64,000 bases of DNA from an uncultured Vampirovibrio sp. GTDB lineage: Bacteria > Cyanobacteriota > Vampirovibrionia > Gastranaerophilales > Gastranaerophilaceae. Location: positions 62,001 through 126,000 of the forward strand of contig CAJTLG010000003.1 in NCBI GenBank assembly GCA_910577395.1, written 5' to 3'. Both the position numbers and the translations under genes were made by a program. The notes under the pieces are model-generated. The model searched no databases. It worked only from the letters and a program-made list of their open reading frames with translations, and was not told the DNA's origin. Shown piece by piece: positions 26,073 to 35,075 of the stretch (positions are counted from its first letter, which is position 1; every line of letters starts with the position of its first letter).

Positions 26073-27347
26073 CTACATCAATATTCCGGCCATACAAGCG
26101 GAAACGTATGAAGCAAAGGTACCGCAAATCAAAGCCCTGATGCCTAATTGTGCCAGGTCTGCGCGTCTGGTGGGCGCAAGTTCGCCTATGCCGCCTATTT
26201 GAATGGCAATGGAGCCGAAGTTTGCAAAGCCACATAGGGCAAAGCTTGCTATTGTCAAGGCTTTTGGCGTTAAAATATCCTTAATTGCAGCTAAATCAGT
26301 ATATGCGATGAATTCATTTAAAACCAGTTTTTCACCCATTAGCGCGCCCACAGATGAAATATCAACAGCGGGCACTCCCATAACAAAAGCAAAAAGGCTA
26401 AAAAACGCGCCCAATATGCTTTTTAGGCTAAGGTTATTTAAGTCCAAAAATGGCATATTAATGTGACACACGTTTACAAGTATATGCCCTAAACCCGCCA
26501 GTACCCAGTCTATCATGGCAATTAACGCAAGCAATGCTATCAGCATTGCAATTACATTTAACGATACCCTCATGCCGTCTGATGCCCCATGTGCAATCGC
26601 ATCAATCAGGTTAACGTGCGTCTTTTCTATGTTTACGGAAACTTTGTCTTTGGTTTTGCTCTCTTCAGTTTCTGGGTAAACGATTTTTGAAATCACCAAA
26701 GCCCCCGGGGCGGCCATTATAGAGGCCGCAAGCAGGAATTTTGCAGGCACTCCCATTGCAATATAAATTGCCATTACACCGCCTGCAATACAGGCCATTG
26801 AGCCTGTCATACTGGCTAAAAGCTCTGATTTTGTGGCTGTTGCAAGGTAGGGTCTAATCATAATTTGGGCTTCAACCTGTCCTACAAAGGCGCTTGCAAT
26901 GTTTGAAAGTGCCTCTGCGCCTGATACATTCATTATTTTGTACATAATTTTGGCAAAAAACGCCACTATACGCTGCATTATGCCGAAATAATATAAAATA
27001 TTGACAATAGCCATAACGAAAATGATTGTGGCAGTGACCTTTATGGCAAACAGGAATGATGCGCCGGGGTAGAAAAGCTTATCAATTGTGGTTCCGGAGT
27101 TATTTAAAAATCCGAAAACAAAGTCTGCGCCTGAATTTGAGAACTGTAAAATCTTTTCAATCCCTGCTGCTACAACCTCTATAATTTTTTGTCCCAACGG
27201 TACTTTTAAAATAAAAACGGCAAGAAAAAATTGGAGCAAAAGTCCTGATATTACGGTTTTTAAGCTAATCTTTTTTTTGTTATTTGACATCAAAAAACAA
27301 ATCAATAATATAATAGCAATTCCGAATATCCCTGTAAATCTTTCCAA
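26073..27347 (-). CDS. nupC: NupC-type concentrative nucleoside transporter (CNT family)
   Basis: 424 residues from TTG 27347 (MERFTGIFGIAII), with AGG a few nt upstream. The longer frame from 27404 overlaps a TTGCAA/TATAAT promoter and is rejected. Multiple membrane helices carry the CNT signatures FVGQVEAQIMIRPYL, MTGSMACIAGGVMA and GFANFGSIAIQIGG. CNT proteins import nucleosides with H+ or Na+. It probably works with upp and deoB from this window in nucleoside salvage. Confidence 0.93.
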   Translation of the reverse strand: MERFTGIFGIAIILLICFLMSNNKKKISLKTVISGLLLQFFLAVFILKVPLGQKIIEVVAAGIEKILQFSNSGADFVFGFLNNSGTTIDKLFYPGASFLFAIKVTATIIFVMAIVNILYYFGIMQRIVAFFAKIMYKIMNVSGAEALSNIASAFVGQVEAQIMIRPYLATATKSELLASMTGSMACIAGGVMAIYIAMGVPAKFLLAASIMAAPGALVISKIVYPETEESKTKDKVSVNIEKTHVNLIDAIAHGASDGMRVSLNVIAMLIALLALIAMIDWVLAGLGHILVNVCHINMPFLDLNNLSLKSILGAFFSLFAFVMGVPAVDISSVGALMGEKLVLNEFIAYTDLAAIKDILTPKALTIASFALCGFANFGSIAIQIGGIGELAPTRRADLAQLGIRALICGTFASYVSACMAGILM

Positions 27348-27374
27348 AATCCTGCCCTCACTGCTTTTTGCACC

Positions 27375-27404
27375 ATTATAAGATAAGACCCACCTTTTTT
27401 GCAA
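27375..27404 (-). promoter_or_regulatory. Sigma-70-type promoter of nupC
   Basis: On the minus strand TTGCAA (27404-27399), an 18-bp spacer and TATAAT (27380-27375). The start site would lie about 20 nt upstream of the TTG start codon. Confidence 0.7.
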
Positions 27405-27465
27405 GGAATTATTTTTTATGTTAGAATTAATATCCTGAAATGCTTATAAATAAAGGGTTTAAGCT

Positions 27466-28008
27466 TTGCCGGAATTTATTGAGGTAAAAAACGAAGAAGA
27501 TATCAGGGCTCTTACGGCTCTTGCAAGTGAAATTTGGTACCAATACTGGGTTTGCCTGCTTGATAAAGCGCAAATTAGCTATATGGTTGAAAAATTTCAA
27601 TCTTATAATGCTGTTTTAAAGCAAATCCGGGATGAAAATTATATATACAAATTCATTTGTTTAAATGGTGAAAATGTTGGCTATTACGGGATTTGCGTCA
27701 AAGATAAAAAAGTTTGGCAAAGTGATAATGCTGAAATTCAACCCTATTTGTTCCTATCCAAGCTCTATTTAAAGGAACAGTATAGGGGCAAGGGGCTTGG
27801 CCGGGCTGCATTTGAGGATATCGGTAAAATTGCACACGCTAAAAACCTTGATTATATCTATCTTACAGTGAATAAATATAATACTAATACGGTTAAAGCT
27901 TATGCAAAATGGGGATTTAACAAGGTTGAAAGCGCTGTAACATCGATAGGTCAAGGGTTTGTAATGGATGATTATATAATGAGCTACAATTCCGGTGTTT
28001 CCAAGTAA
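27466..28008 (+). CDS. GNAT family N-acetyltransferase
   Basis: 180 residues. The acetyl-CoA motif LYLKEQYRGKGLGRAAF (about 103-119) and the C-terminal NTNTVKAYAKWGFNKVE are classic GNAT motifs A and B. The start is TTG 27466, with AAAGGG about 9 nt upstream. The substrate is unknown. It is convergent with the nitrilase gene, 7 bp away. Confidence 0.9.
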   Translation: MPEFIEVKNEEDIRALTALASEIWYQYWVCLLDKAQISYMVEKFQSYNAVLKQIRDENYIYKFICLNGENVGYYGICVKDKKVWQSDNAEIQPYLFLSKLYLKEQYRGKGLGRAAFEDIGKIAHAKNLDYIYLTVNKYNTNTVKAYAKWGFNKVESAVTSIGQGFVMDDYIMSYNSGVSK

Positions 28009-28015
28009 CTTGCAC

Positions 28016-28828
28016 CTATTCTTCAAAGCTCATAGGGGTGGTGATTTTCAGCTGCCTTACAAGCCCAAGGTCAATATCTGCGTATATTGCGCACTCTTCT
28101 TCTTTTGCATTGGCTAAAATTTCCGCATTTGGCGAAACTATCATAGAGTACCCTGTATTGCCAAGCATACCTGCATTTCCGCACTGGTTTGATGTTATAA
28201 AATATACAAGATTTTCATTGGCACGTGCTATGCTTAATGCCTTGAAAATCCTTGTGTTTTGTTCCTTTTGCCCGTTTACGACTTTTAAAAATGCCCATGC
28301 GGAAGGGTTTATGATAAATTCTGCCCCCATATGCACCAGCTTTCTGTGGTGGAGCGGGTATTTTATATCAAAACATATGCTTAAACCGGCCTTGCCAAAG
28401 TCTAATTCGGCAACTACGGGCTTATTTCCCGGGGTTATGCGTTCATTTTCCGTGCCGCCAAAATATTTAAAGAGGTGAATTTTGTCATATTTTGCAACGG
28501 TTTCACCGGTTCTATCCAGTACAAACATTGTATTATAAAGCTTTCCGTCGCATTTTTTAATTACAACGGTGCCGGCTGCAATATTTGTATTATATTTTTT
28601 TGCTAATTCTGCCGCAAATTCAATAGGGGCACCGCCATTTGGGGGCATAGGGTTATCAACATAGCTGTGTGAAACTCCTGTTGTAAAAAATTCCGGAAAA
28701 ACCACCAAATCAAGCGGTTTATCAGGATTTTTCGATACAAAATCCTTGACTATTCCGGCTGTTTTTTCAAGGTTTTTTTCTATATCATTTAATACCGGCT
28801 CAAACTGTAAACTTAAAATTCCTGCCAT
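28016..28828 (-). CDS. Carbon-nitrogen hydrolase (nitrilase superfamily)
   Basis: 270 residues with the catalytic triad E46 (VVFPEFF), K116 (KYDKIHLF) and C152 (SICFDIKYP). Length and motifs fit the omega-amidase/Nit2-like or N-carbamoyl-type amidase branches; the substrate cannot be assigned. The family hydrolyses amides and nitriles in the cytoplasm. It is divergent from the PQ-loop gene, whose -10 box lies between them. Confidence 0.9.
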   Translation of the reverse strand: MAGILSLQFEPVLNDIEKNLEKTAGIVKDFVSKNPDKPLDLVVFPEFFTTGVSHSYVDNPMPPNGGAPIEFAAELAKKYNTNIAAGTVVIKKCDGKLYNTMFVLDRTGETVAKYDKIHLFKYFGGTENERITPGNKPVVAELDFGKAGLSICFDIKYPLHHRKLVHMGAEFIINPSAWAFLKVVNGQKEQNTRIFKALSIARANENLVYFITSNQCGNAGMLGNTGYSMIVSPNAEILANAKEEECAIYADIDLGLVRQLKITTPMSFEE

Positions 28829-28848
28829 AATTGCACTCCTGATTTTGT

Positions 28849-28856
28849 GGTATAAT
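28849..28856 (+). promoter_or_regulatory. Extended -10 promoter of a probably leaderless gene
   Basis: TGGTATAAT (extended -10) ends 9 nt before ATG 28866, and there is no Shine-Dalgarno. Confidence 0.55.
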
Positions 28857-28865
28857 TATTCTACC

Positions 28866-29153
28866 ATGAGTATCTTTGAAGCGATTATGATGTTTTGTTT
28901 TGGTTTCAGCTGGCCTTTTCAGGTGGCTAAAACCTACAAATCAAAAAACGTTGAAGGGAAAAGTATTTTCTTTCTTTGGCTTGTGATAATAGGGTATTTG
29001 TCGGGTATTATCTATAAAATTTCAGGTAAACTGGATTGGGTAATAATACTATATATTCTAAATTTGATACTTGTGGGTACCGATACAATTCTGTATTATA
29101 GATACAAAGCCCCAAAACGCTCAAAAACAGTGACTTTTAAAAGCCCGAACTAA
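28866..29153 (+). CDS. PQ-loop/SemiSWEET-like small membrane protein
   Basis: 95 residues from ATG 28866. Three hydrophobic segments (about 3-20, 36-53 and 59-80) match a three-helix PQ-loop unit; the first loop reads WPFQVAKTYKSKNVEGKS, close to the PQ motif but with FQ in place of PQ. SemiSWEETs dimerise to transport sugars. The substrate here is unknown. The promoter position suggests a leaderless mRNA. Confidence 0.7.
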   Translation: MSIFEAIMMFCFGFSWPFQVAKTYKSKNVEGKSIFFLWLVIIGYLSGIIYKISGKLDWVIILYILNLILVGTDTILYYRYKAPKRSKTVTFKSPN

Positions 29154-29274
29154 GGTTTTTAAATATGTTAATATTTGTAACAAATTTTGTTTTGTGATAA
29201 TTGTTTTTAACAATAAAAAATATGTTCCGGTTTTATAAGTGTACAAAAGGTAAATTTTAAGGAGAATTTAACAA

Positions 29275-29688
29275 ATGGGAATGAATGTTAATGCTGTAGG
29301 AATGAGCCCTTCTAAAGCGGTTTCTTACAATCAGGCTCCTGCTTTCACAGGAAAATCCGAAACTGAAGGGCAAGCAGATTCTTTTAACAAAAAGAGTGTA
29401 GCTAAAAAAGTTGCCGTAGGTGCAGGTATTATTGCCACCATAGCTACTGTAGCAGCTGCTATTGCAGGCGGAAAAATTAACAAAGCGGCAGGCAATGAAA
29501 TTGACGGCAAGTTAATTGAAAAGACTGCTAAAAAACTTGGCTTAAATATTGTCGAAGGCTACAAAGCGGCTTATGAAACCGCCAAAGCATACAGTAATAA
29601 AGCTTTAGAATTCGTTAAAGGTTTAGGTAAAGGCAAAGGTGCCGTTAATGAAGCTGCTGAAGACCTTTCCGATAAAGCTGCAGTTTAG
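29275..29688 (+). CDS. Hypothetical protein with FTGK motif and one hydrophobic helix
   Basis: 137 residues. A polar N-terminus (about 1-40, containing PAFTGK) precedes a hydrophobic alanine-rich segment (about 45-65, VAVGAGIIATIATVAAAIAGG) and a Lys/Ala-rich helical tail. AAGGAG lies 7 nt before the ATG and a strong terminator follows. No family is recognised. A similar FTGR motif sits near the start of the gene at 40408. Confidence 0.75.
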   Translation: MGMNVNAVGMSPSKAVSYNQAPAFTGKSETEGQADSFNKKSVAKKVAVGAGIIATIATVAAAIAGGKINKAAGNEIDGKLIEKTAKKLGLNIVEGYKAAYETAKAYSNKALEFVKGLGKGKGAVNEAAEDLSDKAAV

Positions 29689-29716
29689 TTAAAATTCTCT
29701 GATAATTATAAAACTG

Positions 29717-29749
29717 AAATTACCCGGGTTATTTTATCCGGGTAATTTT
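29717..29749 (+). terminator. Intrinsic terminator
   Basis: 11-bp stem AAATTACCCGG / CCGGGTAATTT with a 10-nt loop. Confidence 0.85.
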
Positions 29750-29865
29750 GCTGTTAATATTTGTAACAATTTCATCTTGGTTTAAAATCCGCCTGCATAT
29801 AATTTGTTTATTATAATAGGTACAACTGTATCAAAAAAAGGCTATAAGCAGGGTTTACAAAACAG

Positions 29866-30771
29866 ATGATAGAGCTGAACTTAGATTTATCATATCTTTC
29901 CAGATATTATGAATTATCCACGCAAAGGATAAATCAATATTCTGCGGAAGACCCCGATAAAATGGTTACCATAGAAACCATGTGCGGGAATATTGTGCTG
30001 GACAGGCGTGAGCTTGAAACCCTCATGAAACATCCTTCTAAGGTTGCAAAAATTTTGCAGCTTGAAAGGCCAAAAAACCGTTACCTGATTTTAAAAAACC
30101 TTAATGACCGTGATTTGGCGCGTGTTTTACCTTATTTAACATCAGAACAGCTTGCCTGGGGGCTTCAGTATTTTACATCCGAAAAACTTGAAATGCTTTT
30201 GAATAAACTGCCTACCGAACAGCTTGCCACTCTTGTTTTTCAGCATCTTGGGATGTTTGATATCCTAAATCTTATGGAAGAAGATAAGATGAATAAATTC
30301 TTAAAGAGTGAAAAACTCCAAAAGAAAGATGTTATGAAATATTTTGAGCAGCTTGATGATGAACAGTTCAGGCAAATTATGATAAAACAATTCGGCGCCT
30401 CAATGGAGGATAAGGGCAAGGGTGAATACCTTGCCATGATTGATAAAATGAATCCTGATGCCTTTAAGCAGTTTTTGCTTGGTTTTGAACGCAAAGATAA
30501 AATGAACCTGATAGCGGGGCTTGTGGAAATCAATCCTGACTATATTTTGGAATTTGAAAATGAAGACTTGGCAAGGCCGTTTATGCTGCAGGATAAAGAA
30601 AAAATAATGGAAACCCTGCCGATTTTAGACCCAGAATTTTTGATGCCTATGGTAGAAGAGCTGCCGCCGGAGCTTATTCAGGTGGTTGCAACACAAATTG
30701 ATCCTGAAATATTTGCAGAGCTTATAGTGGAAGAGTTCCCCGATTTAATCATGGAAATGCTAACCATGTGA
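29866..30771 (+). CDS. Helical-repeat protein resembling MgtE_N/FliG superhelix
   Basis: 301 residues, no membrane segment. The repeated pattern LARVLPYLTSEQLAWGLQYF, EKLEMLLNKLPTEQLATLVF, recurring about every 20-25 residues, resembles the MgtE N-terminal/FliG-type armadillo superhelix. The C-terminus is very acidic. No Mg2+ channel domain is present, so this is not MgtE. A flagellar switch or scaffolding role is possible but unproven; flagellar genes lie 17 kb away. Confidence 0.65.
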   Translation: MIELNLDLSYLSRYYELSTQRINQYSAEDPDKMVTIETMCGNIVLDRRELETLMKHPSKVAKILQLERPKNRYLILKNLNDRDLARVLPYLTSEQLAWGLQYFTSEKLEMLLNKLPTEQLATLVFQHLGMFDILNLMEEDKMNKFLKSEKLQKKDVMKYFEQLDDEQFRQIMIKQFGASMEDKGKGEYLAMIDKMNPDAFKQFLLGFERKDKMNLIAGLVEINPDYILEFENEDLARPFMLQDKEKIMETLPILDPEFLMPMVEELPPELIQVVATQIDPEIFAELIVEEFPDLIMEMLTM

Positions 30772-30774
30772 GTA

Positions 30775-30935
30775 AAGGCCGAACGCTAGCCCGTTGGGCT
30801 GCGTAAGGCTGAATGAATCTTTGGTGTGCGAGGGCGAACTGGCGCTGATGAAACGGCAGACAGCCTGAAGACCGTACCCCAGTGAAGGCCGAACTACGGC
30901 GCGACGCGCCCAATAAGACCGAACCTGGCAAAGGT
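30775..30935. repeat. GC-rich non-coding island with internal repeats
   Basis: About 160 bp far more GC-rich than its surroundings. It contains two AAGGCCGAAC units, the variants AAGGCTGAAT and AAGACCGAAC, and compact hairpins (AGCCC-GTT-GGGCT; GGCGCG-A-CGCGCC). ORFs through it have no homology signature and are rejected. It holds the left copy of the 12-bp direct repeat that brackets the next two genes. Confidence 0.6.
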
Positions 30936-30972
30936 ATGTGCAAAGAGGATGCATGGATTGATTATATAAAAC

Positions 30973-31293
30973 TTATTCTCCATGTTTTTCGCCCCACTTC
31001 CTCATTTCAAGTAAAATTGGAATTAAACTCTTGCCCTTCGTGCTTAAAGAATATTCAACTTTAGGCGGTACAACAGGATAAACTTTTCTTTTTATTATTC
31101 CGTCATCTTCAAGTTCTCGTAATTGTGAAATTAACATCTTAGGTGTAATGCCTTTAATTGTTTTTTGTAGTTCATTGTATCTTAAATTTTTATTCTGATG
31201 CAAAAACCATATAATCATTACTTTGTATTTTCCGCCAATAACTCCAAGTGTTAATCCGAGCGGACAATTATATTTTTCAAGTTTGTTTTTCAT
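30973..31293 (-). CDS. HxlR family transcriptional regulator
   Basis: 106 residues. C10 in KYNCPLG and the winged-helix body KYKVMIIWFLHQNKNLRYNE, ITPKMLISQLRELEDDGIIKR and PPKVEYSLSTKGKSL are typical of HxlR proteins, in which the cysteine can sense electrophiles or redox state. AAGGAA lies before the ATG. It is divergent from the FMN-reductase gene, the usual arrangement for control of that neighbour. Confidence 0.93.
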   Translation of the reverse strand: MKNKLEKYNCPLGLTLGVIGGKYKVMIIWFLHQNKNLRYNELQKTIKGITPKMLISQLRELEDDGIIKRKVYPVVPPKVEYSLSTKGKSLIPILLEMRKWGEKHGE

Positions 31294-31396
31294 TGTTTTC
31301 CTTAATTCTATCTTTTTATATAGTATATTACAAAAAAGTAAATACTTGTAAAAAATATAATATTAAATAAAATAAATAAAAAGAAAGGAATAATTT

Positions 31397-32068
31397 ATGA
31401 AAAAACAAACTTATATTATAAACGGCTCGCCAAGAAAAAATTGGAATACATATAAATTGTGCAAAAGTTTTGCACAAGGAGCAATTGATTCTGGTGGAAG
31501 TGCAGAAATAATAAATCTTTATGACATTGATTTTAAGGGTTGCAGGGCTTGTTCCGCTTGTAAATTAAAAAACGGTAAGCATTATGGAGTTTGTTCATAT
31601 CCTGATGAATTAAAGGAAATATTAAACAAAATTTCTCTTGCAGATGGAATTTGTTTTGCTACTCCTATTTATTTTGGTGATATATCGGGAGTTATGAAAA
31701 TGTTTATTGAAAGATTGATTTATCCATTTGTAAAATTTGATAAACAATATACTCCGATGCCGCCAAAGAAATTAAAAACTGCTGTTATTTATACAATGAA
31801 TGTTGATGAGAAAACTTTTTTAGAACAGTATATTGGTAAAAATAATTCTGCACCTATTGGATTTTTTGAAAAATGGATAACACATGTTTATGAAAAGCCG
31901 CAACGCATCTGCGCATTTAATACATTTCAATATAGTGATTATTCAAAATATGACGATGAGAGGTGGGACATTAATGACAAAATAAAACAACGCGAAAAAA
32001 TATTCCCAAAAGATGTAGAAGATGCTTACTATGTAGGAAAAAATTTTTGTAAAATCACTTTAATTTAG
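31397..32068 (+). CDS. Flavodoxin-fold NAD(P)H-dependent FMN reductase-like protein
   Basis: 223 residues. GSPRKNWNTYKL binds the FMN phosphate, a CRACSACK cysteine cluster (about 49-56) follows, and FATPIYFGDISGVMK is the second FMN loop. Such iron-sulfur-flavoprotein-like or nitroreductase-like enzymes reduce quinones and electrophiles. The divergent HxlR regulator implies induction by such stress. The pair is bracketed by a 12-bp direct repeat (30908-30919 and 32078-32089). Confidence 0.88.
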   Translation: MKKQTYIINGSPRKNWNTYKLCKSFAQGAIDSGGSAEIINLYDIDFKGCRACSACKLKNGKHYGVCSYPDELKEILNKISLADGICFATPIYFGDISGVMKMFIERLIYPFVKFDKQYTPMPPKKLKTAVIYTMNVDEKTFLEQYIGKNNSAPIGFFEKWITHVYEKPQRICAFNTFQYSDYSKYDDERWDINDKIKQREKIFPKDVEDAYYVGKNFCKITLI

Positions 32069-32100
32069 ACCCCAAAAGCCCAATAAGACGACCAATAAAC

Positions 32101-34932
32101 CTATTTAATTGCCTCTGCACAGTCTTTGCAGATTCCGTCACTATCAAGGTTTCTGTATTTCCAACATCTTTGGCATTTTTCGCCGGAGGCTTTTTTTACT
32201 GAAACCTTCACACCGTCTTCTGTATAATCATTTATGCTCTTAAATTCTTCCCCGTTTGGTGCAGATGAAACATAGGCGTGGGATACAATAAATAAGTCTT
32301 TAAGGTCATCAGAGTATTTTTTAAGTAATGTTTCGTCAATGAAGGTATTATGTTCAATGTTTATAAGCACATCCGCCTCAAGAGAACTTCCTATGATTTT
32401 ATCTTTAGAACTTCTGAGGGGTTCAATTGCCTTTGATACAATTTCTCTCACTTTTAACAGTTTTGAAAATTCTTCATCCAGCGTGTCGTTATCCCATTTA
32501 GCGTTTGTTTTTGGCCAATCTGTTAAAAGCACGCTCATTTTATCCTTTTGAGATTGAGGCGTATTTTGCCAGATATCTTCTGCCTGGTGCGGCATAACGG
32601 GTACCAGTATTCTTACCAGAGTTTGCAGGATTTCATGCATAACCGTCTGGCATGCCCTTCTTGACAGGGATTTTTTGCCTGCAGTATACAGTCTGTCTTT
32701 TACAATATCAAGGTAAAATGCACTTAAATCAACCGCTGCAAAGTTTTGCAAGCACTGGAAATACTTATAAAATTCATAATTATTGAACGCTACAGTTACT
32801 TCCCTTATAACTTTATTGAGTTTATGCAGTGCAAATTTATCAATAGCTTTTAGCTCTTCGTATTGAACATAATCTTTTTCAGGGTCAAAATCAAAAAGGT
32901 TGCCAAGCAAAAATCTTGCGGTATTTCTGGTTTTTTTGAAAATTTCTGAAAGCTGTTTAATTATATTATCCCCGATTTTTGTATCATTCCTGTAATCAAC
33001 GGAAGCTGCCCAAAGTCTTAATATGTCTGCTCCGTAGTTTTTGATAATATCATCCGGGCGTATGTAATTTCCAAGGGATTTTGACATTTTTCTGCCGTCT
33101 TCCCCGAACACAAAACCGTGTGTTAAAACAGACTTGTACGGTGCCTTTCCGGTTGTTGCAACAGAGGTTAAAAGTGATGATTGGAACCATCCCCTGTGTT
33201 GGTCTGAACCTTCAAGGTACATATCAACAGGTGTATGGCCAAGTTCATCGGAGCGTTTTTCAACTACCGCTTTCCAGGTGACACCTGAATCGAACCATAC
33301 GTCCATTATGTCTTTTTCTTTTATAAAATGGTTTTTGCCGCATTTAGGGCATATAAAGCCTTTTGGGAGAAGTTCTTCAGCCGTATATTTAACCCAGGCA
33401 TCAGAGGATTCTTCTTCAAATATTTTTGCAACATTTTCAATTGTTTCATCAGTAACAATGGCCTCCCCGCAATCTTCACAGAAGAATACCGGGATAGGCA
33501 CACCCCATGCTCTTTGGCGGGAAATACACCAGTCTGTGCGGTTTTCCACCATATTTGAAATCCTTTTTTCCCCTGCTGCGGGTATCCAGGTAACACCTTT
33601 AATAGCATCAAGGGTTTCTTTTTTGAAATCCCCTACTTTTACAAACCATTGGGGTGTTGCACGGTACATTACAGGGTGTTTGCAGCGCCAGCAATGCGGA
33701 TAGCTGTGGCTTATCGGAGTATTCTTGATTAGCGCGCCGCATTCGGTTAATTTTTCAATAACAATTGAATTGCCTTTATAGTATGGCACCCCTTTTAATT
33801 CCGGTACTTCATCCGTCCAACGGCCCTTAGAATCAAACGGGGAAAATGTTGCTATATTATACTTTTGTCCTGCTTCCCAGTCTTCAAGCCCGTGCCCCGG
33901 GGCGGTATGGACAGCACCGGTACCGGCCTCAAGCGTTACATGCATACCCAGTATAATCGGTGAAAACCTTTCTATTAGCGGGTGTTTTGTATTTAAAAGC
34001 TCTAAATCAGTGCCTTTTACTGTTCCTAAAAGCTCTAAATCATTATCTTCCCATTCAACATCCGCTGCAAATTTTGAAACAAGCCCTGTTGCAATGATAT
34101 AAATCTCATCTGTGCCTGTCTTTTTATAATATCCGTAATCAAACGCAGGGTGCAGGCATACCGCCATATTTGAAGGAATTGTCCATGGGGTTGTGGTCCA
34201 AATTACGGAGTATACTTTTTCGCCTGAATATTCTAAACCGGCTTTTTTAAGGACTTCTTCAGGTTTTTCAAATTCAAATTTTACATAAATTGAATCAGAT
34301 TCAATATCCTGATATTCAACTTCTGCCTCTGCAAGGGCTGTTTCACAATCAGCACACCAGTATACAGGCTTTTGACCTTTTTGGATAAAACCTTTTTTGT
34401 ACATTTCGCCAAAAACCCTAACCTGCTCTGCTTCAAATTCAGGTTTTATTGTTAAATACGGGTTTTCCCAATCCCCCCAAACGCCAAGACGTCTAAATTC
34501 CGCTTCCTGGCCTTTGAGGTTTTTGTGTGCGAATTCTCTGCATTTAGCGCGAAGTTCCGCAGGGGTCAGGGCATCCCTTCCGCCTTTAATGGTTTTTACA
34601 ACCGCATTTTCAATAGGCAGCCCGTGTGCATCATATCCGGGCACGTATGGGGCATAAAATCCTGACATAGATTTATATTTAATTAAAATATCCTTTAGAA
34701 CCTTGTTTAAAGCAGTCCCAACGTGAATTTTATCGGAACTTAAATACGGAGGGCCATCGTGCAGAATGAAAGAATTAGATTTATCCCTTTGTTCCAGGTT
34801 TTTTTCATAGATTTTATTCTCTTCCCAGAATTTTTGAATTTCTATCTCGCGAACAGTAGCATTAGCGCGCATTGCAAGGGTGGTTTGCGGTAAATTAAGC
34901 GTATCTTTTAATTCTTTCTTTTCTTCTGCCAT
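32101..34932 (-). CDS. ileS: Isoleucyl-tRNA synthetase
   Basis: 943 residues, the full bacterial length. The first signature reads KIHVGTALNKVLKD, so the usual HIGH is HVGT. GYDAHGLPIE, the editing domain (TTTPWTIPSN, THxDxGTGAVHTAPGHG-like GTGAVHTAPGHG) and DGRKMSKSLGN follow, with a C-terminal zinc site CQRCWKYRNL...CKDC. The enzyme charges tRNA-Ile in the cytoplasm. GAGGAT lies about 8 nt upstream of the ATG. No T-box leader is visible upstream. Confidence 0.97.
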   Translation of the reverse strand: MAEEKKELKDTLNLPQTTLAMRANATVREIEIQKFWEENKIYEKNLEQRDKSNSFILHDGPPYLSSDKIHVGTALNKVLKDILIKYKSMSGFYAPYVPGYDAHGLPIENAVVKTIKGGRDALTPAELRAKCREFAHKNLKGQEAEFRRLGVWGDWENPYLTIKPEFEAEQVRVFGEMYKKGFIQKGQKPVYWCADCETALAEAEVEYQDIESDSIYVKFEFEKPEEVLKKAGLEYSGEKVYSVIWTTTPWTIPSNMAVCLHPAFDYGYYKKTGTDEIYIIATGLVSKFAADVEWEDNDLELLGTVKGTDLELLNTKHPLIERFSPIILGMHVTLEAGTGAVHTAPGHGLEDWEAGQKYNIATFSPFDSKGRWTDEVPELKGVPYYKGNSIVIEKLTECGALIKNTPISHSYPHCWRCKHPVMYRATPQWFVKVGDFKKETLDAIKGVTWIPAAGEKRISNMVENRTDWCISRQRAWGVPIPVFFCEDCGEAIVTDETIENVAKIFEEESSDAWVKYTAEELLPKGFICPKCGKNHFIKEKDIMDVWFDSGVTWKAVVEKRSDELGHTPVDMYLEGSDQHRGWFQSSLLTSVATTGKAPYKSVLTHGFVFGEDGRKMSKSLGNYIRPDDIIKNYGADILRLWAASVDYRNDTKIGDNIIKQLSEIFKKTRNTARFLLGNLFDFDPEKDYVQYEELKAIDKFALHKLNKVIREVTVAFNNYEFYKYFQCLQNFAAVDLSAFYLDIVKDRLYTAGKKSLSRRACQTVMHEILQTLVRILVPVMPHQAEDIWQNTPQSQKDKMSVLLTDWPKTNAKWDNDTLDEEFSKLLKVREIVSKAIEPLRSSKDKIIGSSLEADVLINIEHNTFIDETLLKKYSDDLKDLFIVSHAYVSSAPNGEEFKSINDYTEDGVKVSVKKASGEKCQRCWKYRNLDSDGICKDCAEAIK

Positions 34933-35011
34933 AGTAAATATATCCTCAATCTTATCAACGTTATTTTATGACAAAAATCATCCCCGTTTTGTAAACTTTT
35001 GTGACAATTTT

Positions 35012-35039
35012 TAAACATGTGTCGTAGTTGTGCCGATAC
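35012..35039 (+). promoter_or_regulatory. Possible sigma-28 (FliA) type promoter
   Basis: TAAACATG, a 12-bp spacer and GCCGATAC resemble the flagellar consensus TAAAGTTT-N11-GCCGATAA. The -10 element matches 7 of 8; the -35 element is weak. Confidence 0.35.
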
Positions 35040-35075
35040 ACTGTGTATAAAAGTATATCTAAAGGAAGGAAAACT

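Noticed and set aside
27348..27404. Longer N-terminus of nupC
   Set aside because: It overlaps a TTGCAA/TATAAT promoter and adds residues unlike the family; TTG 27347 fits better.
30749..31064. Several frames of 60-64 codons in the GC-rich island
   Set aside because: They arise from low stop frequency in GC-rich repeat DNA, overlap each other and lack start signals.
32101..35075. T-box riboswitch upstream of ileS
   Set aside because: The upstream region is short, lacks the T-box sequence and has no terminator/antiterminator pair.
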